DNA from: an uncultured bacterium | GTDB lineage: Bacteria > Verrucomicrobiota > Kiritimatiellia > CAIVKH01 | DNA length: 64,000 bases | Reading direction: 5' to 3' | Assembly (NCBI GenBank): GCA_903906425.1 | Contig: CAIVKH010000279.1 | Coordinates: forward strand, 1-64,000 | Part shown: in pieces, positions 14,881-23,700 of the stretch | Layout of the letters: each line of letters begins with the position of its first letter | Numbering within the stretch: position 1 is the first letter of the stretch | Program-made: the position numbers and the translations under genes | The notes under the pieces: model-generated | Database searches by the model: none | Seen by the model: the letters and a program-made list of their open reading frames with translations, nothing else | Told to the model about the DNA's origin: nothing

Positions 14881-17543
14881 TTTCCTTTGCGCTGAAGCTC
14901 AGCCTGCAAGCCAGCCAGTTTCTTGAGCGGCAGCGGAGCATAATATTCACCGCGCGCCTCTGTGAGAAACTTCAGACGATCTAATTCGGTGAGATCTTCC
15001 TTCGAAGCCTCACGGCGAATTTTCTTTTCGATGAGCTGAGTCTTGCGCTCGGAAGTTCTCGGCCAATCGGCAGTGATCGCCAGAATTTCATCGAGCGTGA
15101 CTTCTTCCTCGAAATGAGCGGGAAAATATTCGCTGAAATCGAGATCATATGGAGACGGCAGAGGACGTGACCAACCATTGAATATTTTCAAGAGCTGCAT
15201 CTGCTCCGATGCTAAAAGGCCGTAAGCCTGAAGAACAGCAACGTCCAAACGCAACATCGCATCGAGGACAGCATCCTTGGCGGGCGGATGCGTGAAATCT
15301 GGCACCACAAGCATATTTTGAAGCGCGGTGGCAAGACGATGAAGTTCACCGCCGATTTTCAAATGAGTGCGTTCTGGAAGCGGGAGATCTCTCAGCGTCT
15401 CAATGCGATTGTCGCGCCTGCTGACATCCTGCCGGGTACAAAAAGCGTTCGCGATTGGCGACGACAGAATGGCTGCCAGAGCGCATTCCGAAACATCCTC
15501 ATGAGGCCACACCGCGAAGAATTGTTTGGAGAATGCCAGGCCGACCGAATCAGCATAGCCACGCAAACGCCACGGCGAGCCTCTTTCGAGCGCAGCAGCG
15601 TTGCAGACTGCTTTGCGTTGCTCCCATGGTAGCTTCCAAGCCTTGTCGCGATACCATTGGTCTTCGTCGCGCAAAGACAGAAATCGCAGCGTGCGCAATT
15701 GAAATTGCGACAGATTTCCGTCCATTTTCTCGGCGCCAAGGCGGAAGCCCTTCTTTTCTTTATCGGAAACGACATCTGTTCTTGGCGCCGTCTTGGACTT
15801 TTTATCGGTACGCGCGATCCAATTCACGCCTTTGTGAATTTCTGCCACAGATCCCAGCTTCAACGAGTTCTCGAAACGGAGGAAAATCGAATCTTCCGGC
15901 AGCAGACGCAACGTGAATCGCGATCCACGGGTTCCTGACGGGACAGAAAGGTCTGCAATGCGCTCCTCACTGACGTGCCAGTCCTGAAGAAAACGCTCCA
16001 CACCGTCTTTCTTCACTTCGGAATAATGCACTCGTACCTTGTGACCATCTGTTCGAAGGCCGCTGGCCATCAGGGCGATGGTTTCATTGTCAGCATAGCG
16101 AAATATGGGCGGCAGTTGAACGATTCGGACTGAATCATATCTCTGGGCAATCAGTCGGTTGGCGTCGCGATAGATGGGGTCGGTCAAGAAACCCAGAGGC
16201 AACACGAGGCCCAATAGCCGGGGCGGTTCTTTCATGAGCCGATGCAGGAATTCCGCCGGTGGTTTGGTTTTTGTTGCATCGATGCGGCGGCGATATTTCT
16301 CATCAAAAGCTTCGTACGGTGGGTTTGCTAGGACTGCCGCAGCAGACTTCAAAGTTTTTCCCCATTCGGGCCATTCGAAAACATCAGCAGCATTCAGCTG
16401 CCAGCTATTGTCGTTTGGATAGTCTGTTAGCGTCAGCACAAGCCGGCAGATTTCAAGCGACAGAGGATCGGTCTCAACGCCAATAAGGCGATCACGAAAA
16501 TATTCATGACGTTTCTTCGGACTGAGGGCTGGATCAATGTCCTCACGGAGCCGTTCCATCGCTTTTGCCAGGAAGATTCCATGGCCGGAAAACGCCTCCC
16601 ATACTACTCGCTCATCAACAGGCACCTCGCTCCAAGGCAAATGATTCACGATGAAATCCGCCAATCCAGCGGGGGTGCTATGCACGCCGAGTTCATCTCG
16701 CGTGGCATCTGTGATGAATGCGCTTTCGGCAACGAAGGCTAGGTCTGGCACAGAAAGATTTTGAAAATGAAGATTACTCGAAACGCTGTTCCACGCCGCT
16801 TCAAGAATTCGTTTGCGTCGGAAGTCAGATTCGGGTTTGTCCAGTAGCCCGGTTTGTCTTTCTGCAGCCTTCAAGATTTCGAGCGGATCGTTCAAGCCAT
16901 CCCAGCCCTTGGCATCCGCTCGATCCATGAAAATCTTCGCCGTCACAAATCGGAACAGAAAGGCAAATGAAGGCGTCACTTTCGGTGCGCGACCATGCAC
17001 TTCCTTGTAGGCAGTGGTGATTTCTTGAAAACTGTGTTCGAGCAATTCCTTCAGTCGTGTTTGGAAGCGTCTTTCCAATGCCGGGACAAGACCGCCGTCG
17101 AAAAAATCGGGCCGGCTGCGAGCTGTCACATCGCCGGCATTCTTCAACCTTCCAAACGCCTCTGCGCACCAAGCATCACGCTTCTCATGGAACACGCGCT
17201 CGGTGTCTCGCAAATGAAAGGCAGCACCTGCGGGCTTGCACTGTTCGATTCCGGTCGCCCACGGCTCCACAGTTTCTTTGTTTACTTTCAACAACAACGG
17301 TGCGCCCAAAGCGCGATATTCGTTGACTGAATTTCCCGTCGTCTCGTCTGCAAAAAAAACACCCACACGAGCGTTGCGATAGTTCTGAGGATAGCCGGCA
17401 AATGCGGCCAAGGGGATTCGTCGAACAAGTGAGGAGGAAACCGTCAAATCGCAGAAATCATAGTTTCGACGAATGCGCGCTTCGTCGTACCCAACAGAAT
17501 GCAGCGCATCCTTGAACCTCGTGATGATTTCAGTTTTCGTCAT
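14862..17543 (-). CDS. N6-adenine DNA methyltransferase, large, restriction-modification type
   Basis: 893 residues. The methyltransferase core has motif I as EAFSGHG (316-322), an acidic motif II in GVETDP (355-360) and motif IV NPPY (407-410), which marks an amino-methyltransferase acting on adenine in DNA. About 300 residues precede the core, with no clear PD-(D/E)xK nuclease motif. About 450 residues follow and should contain the target-recognition region, including ANAFCTRQDVSRRDNRIETLRDLPLP. The layout is Eco57I-like or PglX-like. The downstream HNH gene overlaps it. Upstream lie only decayed fragments (17560-17785). No good ribosome binding site is seen at 17543. Confidence 0.9.
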   Translation of the reverse strand: MTKTEIITRFKDALHSVGYDEARIRRNYDFCDLTVSSSLVRRIPLAAFAGYPQNYRNARVGVFFADETTGNSVNEYRALGAPLLLKVNKETVEPWATGIEQCKPAGAAFHLRDTERVFHEKRDAWCAEAFGRLKNAGDVTARSRPDFFDGGLVPALERRFQTRLKELLEHSFQEITTAYKEVHGRAPKVTPSFAFLFRFVTAKIFMDRADAKGWDGLNDPLEILKAAERQTGLLDKPESDFRRKRILEAAWNSVSSNLHFQNLSVPDLAFVAESAFITDATRDELGVHSTPAGLADFIVNHLPWSEVPVDERVVWEAFSGHGIFLAKAMERLREDIDPALSPKKRHEYFRDRLIGVETDPLSLEICRLVLTLTDYPNDNSWQLNAADVFEWPEWGKTLKSAAAVLANPPYEAFDEKYRRRIDATKTKPPAEFLHRLMKEPPRLLGLVLPLGFLTDPIYRDANRLIAQRYDSVRIVQLPPIFRYADNETIALMASGLRTDGHKVRVHYSEVKKDGVERFLQDWHVSEERIADLSVPSGTRGSRFTLRLLPEDSIFLRFENSLKLGSVAEIHKGVNWIARTDKKSKTAPRTDVVSDKEKKGFRLGAEKMDGNLSQFQLRTLRFLSLRDEDQWYRDKAWKLPWEQRKAVCNAAALERGSPWRLRGYADSVGLAFSKQFFAVWPHEDVSECALAAILSSPIANAFCTRQDVSRRDNRIETLRDLPLPERTHLKIGGELHRLATALQNMLVVPDFTHPPAKDAVLDAMLRLDVAVLQAYGLLASEQMQLLKIFNGWSRPLPSPYDLDFSEYFPAHFEEEVTLDEILAITADWPRTSERKTQLIEKKIRREASKEDLTELDRLKFLTEARGEYYAPLPLKKLAGLQAELQRKGKWETEP

Positions 17544-17559
17544 GCGTCAATGAAAAATA

Positions 17560-17785
17560 TCAGGAGACCTTGCCCTTGTCATCATGTCCTTCAAAGCTGT
17601 CTAGATATTTCCGCGGCTCATCTTCATCACATCAAGATCATCCGTGCCAAGAGCTCTGAATCCTCGGTTCAATTTCATCCGCAGATTTCGCCGAGGCCGC
17701 CGATATCGAGGGTGCCGGTTTTTTCTTTGCGCTCTTTTTCGATGCGCTTAAGGGCGATTTCATAGCCGGATTTTTCTTCTGCCAT
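17560..17785 (-). pseudogene. Remnants of genes upstream of the methylase
   Basis: Too short for the ORF track. A 36-codon ORF from the ATG at 17785 to the TGA at 17675 begins MAEEKSGYEIALKRIEKERK and continues TGTLDIGGLGEICG. That resembles the start of leucine-rich-repeat proteins of the GTLDLSGLGL kind, but it ends at once. Further on, the frame ending at the TGA at 17560 reads EPRKYLDSFEGHDDKGKVS, which looks like a genuine protein C terminus. A one- to two-base frame change links it to an upstream ALGTDDLD segment. I infer that larger neighbours of the methylase were deleted, leaving end fragments. The identity of the lost genes is unknown. Confidence 0.4.
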
Positions 17786-17811
17786 GTTTGCCGTGCTCCC
17801 GTTTCAGATTC

Positions 17812-17940
17812 TTAACCGCAGATTGCGCAGATGGCACAGATTGTTTTCGACGGTCTCCTGCGACGGCGGGACGGCGTCGCTCCATAAACCCGGCGCTCCG
17901 GAGCTGAATCCGTGTGAATCTGCGTTCATCTGTGGATGCG
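17812..17940. repeat. Dispersed inverted-repeat element of the CAGATGAACGCAGATT type
   Basis: The left arm at 17812-17842 (AACCGCAGATTGCGCAGATG then GCACAGATT) and the right arm at 17906-17940, read on the other strand as ATCCACAGATGAACGCAGAT then TCACACGGATT, are imperfect inverted copies. They flank a GC-rich core of about 60 bp. This resembles the non-coding ACAGATGAACGCAGATT repeats found in many bacterial genomes. The core includes GGCGGGACGGCGTCGCTCC, which recurs at 19606 with one difference. Confidence 0.65.
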
Positions 17941-17946
17941 TCCAGT

Positions 17947-17993
17947 TTCCAGTCCTTGGAAATTCCCTCTGCCATTTTTTCCAATGATTGGAA
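17947..17993. repeat. Palindrome pair, 32-bp step
   Basis: Copies at 17947 (two mismatches) and 17979 (perfect), in the gap between the minus-strand methylase region and the plus-strand gene at 18170. Confidence 0.85.
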
Positions 17994-18169
17994 AGAGTGT
18001 TTTACGCAGGGGGGTTCCCGTCGGTGCTATGCGAAATGGCAGCGCAGGCCGCGCGCGCACCATTTTTTTGAAGCGGGGGGGCGGGAAATAGTTTCGACTT
18101 TTTTCGACTTGCGGGCGTTCGCACTTTTTTGTTTTCTATGTCCATCGAAAGGAAGGAAGGAAGGACGTT

Positions 18170-18889
18170 ATGAATCATCGGGATATGGCGCATGTGAAGA
18201 TGCAAACGACGGTGTTCGGCGTGCTGGATACAAACAAAACCATCTGGCAGGCAAATACCGCGATGACGACGGTGAAGAACTCACTGAAGGCAGGCTTGGA
18301 TTTGATCACCGAGCTGCAGAAGAAACAGCCCGACACGACCACGGGCGTGACGCAGGACAAGGCCGTCTTGCGGCGGGCTGTCGCTGACGCGGCCATCATC
18401 GTGGCCGGCGCGGTGGGTGCCTACGCGGACGGCAAGGGCGATCACGATCTGTTCGAAGATGTGAATTTCACGGCGAGTGATCTGAAGTTCGGGCCCGAGC
18501 AGAATTGCAAGACGAATTGCGCGAACATTCTCAAGAAGGGCACGGACAATCTCGCGGCGCTGACTGCGGCCGGAACGCTGGCGCAGACCGATCTGGATAC
18601 GCTTTCGCAGGCGCTGGCCGCATTCAGCGCGAGCATCACCAAGCCGCGCGAGGCGAAGGCGGCAACCAAGGAGGCGACCGACCAGCTTCCCGCAGCGGTG
18701 CTGGCCAACGATCGCACGCTCGAACGGCAGGCCGATGGGCTGATGGAAAAATATCGCGTGTCGTATCCTGATTTTTACCGGGCCTATCAGGTGGCCCGCA
18801 TCATCGTGGATATCGGGGCGCACCTTTCCGAGGCGGAAAAGGAAAAGAAGGCGGCGAAAAAAGCCGCCGTCACAACGCCGGCAGCCTGA
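18170..18889 (+). CDS. Hypothetical helical protein
   Basis: 239 residues, cytoplasmic by appearance. Long Ala-rich amphipathic helices dominate, ending in a Lys/Ala tail (EAEKEKKAAKKAA). Central segments include DAAIIVAGAVGAYADGKGD, possibly a buried helix. The ribosome binding site is a strong repeated GGAAGG tract just before the ATG. A short direct repeat TTTCGACTT lies about 65 bp upstream. I do not recognise the family. It is followed after 19 bp by a second orphan on the same strand, and these two probably form an operon. Confidence 0.65.
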   Translation: MNHRDMAHVKMQTTVFGVLDTNKTIWQANTAMTTVKNSLKAGLDLITELQKKQPDTTTGVTQDKAVLRRAVADAAIIVAGAVGAYADGKGDHDLFEDVNFTASDLKFGPEQNCKTNCANILKKGTDNLAALTAAGTLAQTDLDTLSQALAAFSASITKPREAKAATKEATDQLPAAVLANDRTLERQADGLMEKYRVSYPDFYRAYQVARIIVDIGAHLSEAEKEKKAAKKAAVTTPAA

Positions 18890-18908
18890 GCGGGAGTTTC
18901 GGGCTGCG

Positions 18909-19541
18909 ATGAGCCACCATCATCATCACACGCATCATCCGCACGAGGCGGAGGCCGATGCGTTGCGCGCAAGGCTTGCATCAGCTGTCGCCCCGGCCGG
19001 GGCGACGGCGGACGCGTATCGCATCGTGGGCTACACGGACGGGCTGGTCGGCGGGGCGGAGCCAGAGTGTGATTCATTGGCCCCGCATTGGGACTCCGGG
19101 CTTACATGGCCAGACGAAAACGATCCGCAGCCTGGCGATGTTTGCTGGGACGCGGGCGTGGCGGGTGGCGTTTCATGGGATGGCGTCTTCTATCGCGATC
19201 TCGCGCGGTACAGCGGAAGCGGCCCGCTTTTCTGGAGCGCCTATCTCAAGCCGGGCAGCGTGGCCGGAATGCAGGGTGGGTTCTGGATCAATTTCGGCCA
19301 GGGCTGGTCGCATCTGCTCAATGACGATCCCGCGCAAATTCTATCCGGGGCTTCGCAGAAACTTTTCTTCGACCCGGCGGCGGGGAACTGGAAGCTGGTG
19401 ATCGAGGCGACGATGTTCGTGACGTTCGAAGTCGTGGTTGTGTGGTCCGGCGTGAAGATCGGCGGCAGCGATCCGGCGGGAATCTATGCTCGCGAGTTCG
19501 GTCTCGACCCGCTCGCGTCGCTGACGATCAAGCCGGTGTAG
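18909..19541 (+). CDS. Hypothetical protein with natural poly-histidine N terminus
   Basis: 210 residues. The protein opens with MSHHHHHTHHPHEAEA, a native His cluster that could bind Zn, Ni or Cu. The rest is rich in Trp, Gly and Asp with alternating strands (GPLFWSAYLKPGSVAGMQGG, NWKLVIEATMFVTFEVVVVWSG), suggesting a compact beta fold. No signal peptide is present. It starts 19 bp after the helical orphan at 18170, so co-expression is likely. The family is unknown to me. Confidence 0.6.
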   Translation: MSHHHHHTHHPHEAEADALRARLASAVAPAGATADAYRIVGYTDGLVGGAEPECDSLAPHWDSGLTWPDENDPQPGDVCWDAGVAGGVSWDGVFYRDLARYSGSGPLFWSAYLKPGSVAGMQGGFWINFGQGWSHLLNDDPAQILSGASQKLFFDPAAGNWKLVIEATMFVTFEVVVVWSGVKIGGSDPAGIYAREFGLDPLASLTIKPV

Positions 19542-19543
19542 CC

Positions 19544-19624
19544 GCGTTCTGAGAACGCTGCTACAGCCAGCGCGGCGTGACCTCGCGACGTCTCCATTTT
19601 CCGGCGGCGGGACGTCGTCGCTCC
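19544..19624. repeat. Intergenic repeat tract: GCGTTCTGAGAACGC palindrome and GGCGGGACGTCGTCGCTCC
   Basis: Directly after the stop at 19541 lies GCGTTCTGAGAACGC (19544-19558), a 7+1+7 palindrome with the same architecture as the main repeat but a different sequence. Then 19606-19624 matches 17865-17883 in 18 of 19 bases. The main palindrome pair begins 2 bp later. Confidence 0.6.
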
Positions 19625-19625
19625 T

Positions 19626-19672
19626 TTCCAATGATTGGAAGTTCGCGCGGGCGCTTTTTCCAATGATTGGAA
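19626..19672. repeat. Palindrome pair, 32-bp step
   Basis: Two perfect copies at 19626 and 19658 between convergent genes. Confidence 0.92.
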
Positions 19673-19693
19673 CTTGCGGTCGGGGTGCGCGGG

Positions 19694-20497
19694 TCAGGGG
19701 GTTGGTTTGGCTGACTCGACGGCGGACGCGGGGGCGGGCGAGCCGGGCGCGGGCTTGGGGGTGCCGACGTAGTCTGCCGCGAGGGCTTGCTGCTTGAGCG
19801 CGGCGAGGTCGTGGTAGCCGACGACGGCGTTCTGGATGATGCCGTTGCGGTCGATGAAGAACGTGGTCGGGATCGCGGTGAGGCCGGAGAATGGCGGCGG
19901 GAGATTTCCGCCGGAGGTGGCGACCGGATAGTTCATGGATTGCTTCGCGGCGAACGATTTCAGCTTGCCGGCGTCTTCGTCGCTGATGCCGACGATGACG
20001 AGTTCATCGGGCGAAATTTGTTTGCGCAGGTCGATGAAGTGCGGAATTTCGCGGCGGCACGGCGGGCACCAGGTGGCCCAGAAGTCGAGCACGACGCGCT
20101 TGCCCTTGAGCTCGCCCAGCTTGATTTGTTTTCCGTCGAGATCGGTGACGGTGAAATCTGGCGCGCGCACGCCAGCCCAGTCCTCCGGTTTGACCGCAGT
20201 CTCTTCAGTTCCAATGCCGTCAATCCCGGCGCTGGCCCGCTTGAACATCGTCACGCAAAACACGGTCATCCCGCCGGCGATGAGCATGCCGGCGATGGAA
20301 AGAATCAGCCCGGCGATGGCCATGCCCTTCGGTACGCCGCGCCGCCGCAGATGAACAATCGCGAGGACCAGCCCGACGATGCCGATGACGCCGCCGATGA
20401 GAAAGAGGCCCATCAGGACGGCAAGAATGCCGAGCACGAGGCTGGCAATCGCAAGGCCGACGGGCGGGCGGGTTGTCTGTTCAGTCGTTGTGTTCAT
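19694..20497 (-). CDS. Membrane-anchored TlpA-like thioredoxin with DUF4190-like N terminus
   Basis: 267 residues from the ATG at 20497, preceded by AGGAG; the track start at 20545 lacks support. Residues 12-85 form two to three hydrophobic helices with PVGLAIASLVLGILAVLMG and GMAIAGLILSIAGM, a DUF4190-like membrane domain. Residues about 110-245 are an AhpC/TSA or Redoxin fold with the redox motif WCPPC (143-147) and the cis-Pro loop TAIPTTFFID. A Pro/Ala tail follows. It probably reduces periplasmic disulfides. It stands alone, with palindromes on both sides. Confidence 0.9.
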   Translation of the reverse strand: MNTTTEQTTRPPVGLAIASLVLGILAVLMGLFLIGGVIGIVGLVLAIVHLRRRGVPKGMAIAGLILSIAGMLIAGGMTVFCVTMFKRASAGIDGIGTEETAVKPEDWAGVRAPDFTVTDLDGKQIKLGELKGKRVVLDFWATWCPPCRREIPHFIDLRKQISPDELVIVGISDEDAGKLKSFAAKQSMNYPVATSGGNLPPPFSGLTAIPTTFFIDRNGIIQNAVVGYHDLAALKQQALAADYVGTPKPAPGSPAPASAVESAKPTP

Positions 20498-20727
20498 ATC
20501 GGTTTCTCCTGCGCACATTCTTCCACCCGCCCGGCGGCGATGCAATTGTCTTCACCGCGTCGCCGGGGAAAGGGGTTTTATCTTCGCGGCTCTTCGCGGC
20601 CGGCGCACATGCAAGAACTCCGACGCCGCCGGGCACGCTCGTGATCCTATCGCGTTCTTTTCTGCGTTCGTGTTTGTTCCCGCTGTTCGCCAACCAAGGA
20701 AGCAAATCGGGTCCGCGATTACAAAAT

Positions 20728-20775
20728 TTCCAATGATTGGAAAAGAGCGGGGCCGGTGGTTTCCAATCATTGGAA
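20728..20775. repeat. Palindrome pair, 33-bp step
   Basis: Perfect copies at 20728 (G centre) and 20761 (C centre). It ends 5 bp before the stop codon side of the giant CotH gene and lies upstream of the thioredoxin gene. Confidence 0.9.
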
Positions 20776-20780
20776 AGTCG

Positions 20781-23700
20781 TCACGGAATGAGCTGTGCGC
20801 GATAGAAACGCTGCGTGGCGGAAGGCGTGTCCGTGATTTGAATCACGAAGCTGGATGCGCGATTGGTGCTCAGCAAGGTCCACAGCGGCGAGGTGATCGT
20901 GTCGTTGAATTCGATGCGGTACAGGTGGCCGGGGGTGCCGGAGAGGCCGAGGCCGATCGAGCCGGCCTGGCAGTTGATGGAACTGACGGACGTCGTGGCC
21001 GACAACTGGTTCGCGGCGCGCGGCGTCCAGTTGGTCATGAAATAGAACGTGTTCGTGCTGCCGTCGGGGAACAGGCCCTGGCTCACGTTTGACCATTGCT
21101 GGCTGAAGACGATGGCGTGTTGCAAAACGCCCGCAGAATTATACAAGCCGATGGCCTCGCCGCTCGCGCTGAGCTTGAAGTTCGTGTGCAGATCGCCGTT
21201 GCTCGACGTGCCGGGCGGCGTGCTGCCATCGGCCCACAAGAGCAGGAAACCCCGCGCGGGAATGACCGTGTTCGTCGGCACGGTCCACTGTGACGGCTGC
21301 GAGAGGTCGTCGGTGAGATGAAATCCGGAGAGATCAACCGGCGCTGCGTTCGGATTGTAGAGTTCGAACCAGTCGGAGAAATTTCCGTTCGCCGGATCCG
21401 GATAGCCGCCGGGACCCTTGTTATCCGCCATCCACTCGTTGACGACCACCGGGCGCGGCGCGGCCAGGCCAAGGTTCGTGACGGTGATGGAGGTGAGCGC
21501 GTTCGAGAGCGTCGCGCCGCGCAGGTCGAAACCTTGAAGCGTCATCGCGTTTGCGTAGTCGGTGAGCGGGATCGTGAGCAGCCAGTTTGTCGCGCTGAGC
21601 CAGGTGACCTGATAGTTGACGCCATTGACAAAAATCGCGCTCAGGCTGACCGGCGCGGTGCCGCCGATGGTGACATATGAATTTGAAACGGTGAATCCGT
21701 TGCCGCTGTTGTTCGTGATGACGAACGGCGTCGAAAGCGCAAGCTGGCTCTTCACCCACGCGGCGCGCTGCGCGAGCCACGTGACCGCGCCGCTCCAGTT
21801 CTGGCCGACGCGCGGAGCATAGTTGCTGGCCCACGCCGAATTGTAGGCGGTGTCGCCGGTGAAGTTGGCGAGGTCGTTGATGTGGCCGTAGTATGCGTGC
21901 AAATTCGCGGGCCGGTTGATCAGCTTCGTCGTGTTCGCCGAACCCGTGCCGGGGAATACGTTGTTCGTCGCCTGAACGAACGAGTAATCAAGATCCCAAA
22001 GGAAGCCCATGGCTTTGCCGTCCTCGGGACGGAAGTAGATGATGTGGTTGTGCGAATTACCGTAGGTGTAGATGTCGCTTCCTCCGATCAGTCCAATATA
22101 CGCGACAGACCGCATCCACTCGTCCACGTCCATCAACGCGGACATCTGCGCGTCGAGCACGGCGCCGGTGGTGCTGAACGCCTTCGCGAGCGCGACCATC
22201 GGTGCGTAGTTGTTTCGCGCGGTGTGATTCTCCTTCAGAAAAATCCAGCGGTATTGCTCCGCATCATCGCCAAGATCCCTGAAGTCGGTGCCGATAACGC
22301 CATCCGGCTGCGGCATCTTTGCCGACTGCGGATCGTTCGTCACGACAGTCGTCGTCGGATAGTAGATCAGCTCCAGCTTGAACATGTCGCCATCGTTTCC
22401 GTTCTTGTACTGCGAATTGAGAAACTCGCTTCCATATTTCGCCAGGATCATCAGTCCCGTGCCCGTGTCCTGCGCGCGCGGCGCGATGAACTGGCAGAGA
22501 TCGTCATACATGCCCGGCAGCATTCCCGCGCGGTTGATGATGTGCTTGAGCAGAATCTCATCGTTGTCCCCACCCTTGCCCGAATAACCACCCGAGCGGT
22601 CAATCGTGAAGCCGTCGAGGACGCCGCGAAACGGCTGGTCCGACGGATAGCGAATCGTGAAGCCGACGCGCGTCGTATTGTCACGCCCGCGCTCGCTGCC
22701 TTGCAGATGAACCGTCGAGTCATAGGCGACGGTTCGTTCGTCCGTGATCACCGTGCAGGGCACCTCATCGTTGCTCATCACATTCGTGTCGGAATGCATC
22801 CATGCCGTATCAGCGGGCGTCATCAGCAGCCTCACCGTGCGAAGCCGCTGCGAAATGATCGTTCCGTCAGAGACGCCGAACAGCGCGCGCGAATTCGTAC
22901 CGCCCGCCGGATAATATGAAATCGCGCCGGCGGCATCGGCGGCCTCGACATAAAATTGAACATTCGTTCCGGCGGCCTGCCCGGGAATTCCTGCCGACAA
23001 CGACACGCTTCCATCGGCATTTGAACCCGGCGTCATCAACACATCCTGCCATGTGCCGCCGCCCACGGCGTAGTGAAGCGTCGCCCAAACAATGCCGTCG
23101 GGATCGCTCGCGTTCACAGAGACAGAAACCGGTTGCCCATTCGTCGGCACCACCGGCAAATGGCGAAGGCTGGAAAATGTCGGTCCGATGTTCGCAACGT
23201 GCCGCGAATTCTGCGCGCCGGGCGTCCCGTTCAGCGCCGGCACAGCCAGTTCGTGGATGCGCGCGAGGCGATTGAAATAAAGCCGCGTGTTGAGCCGGTT
23301 GCAGCCTGCAAGCCACTTCGCCCGGAACGAAACTTCGTACACGAGACCATTTGTGATCGGCAGATTGTTCGTCAGCGTCGTCTCAACATGATTGTGCATG
23401 TGCTCGGCGTAGCCGTCCGAAACGAGATGCAACACATGATTCGCGGCGTTGTCCGGATCAACGATCACTTCGCTGTTCTTCTGGGTTCCAATGCACCGCC
23501 ACGTCGCCATCCCGCTCTCGAAGTTCCCGTTCTGAATCAACTGTCGCGCGGTTCCCGTTGGCGATTCGATCACGCTGATATCGTCGAGCAGGATCTCGCC
23601 GGAATCGAGCAGGCCGAAAACAAATTCCTTCCACACCGTCGGGCTGCTCGCAGTTTCGACCGTGGCCGTGGCCGAATAGGTGATGGTCTGCCACGAGGCC

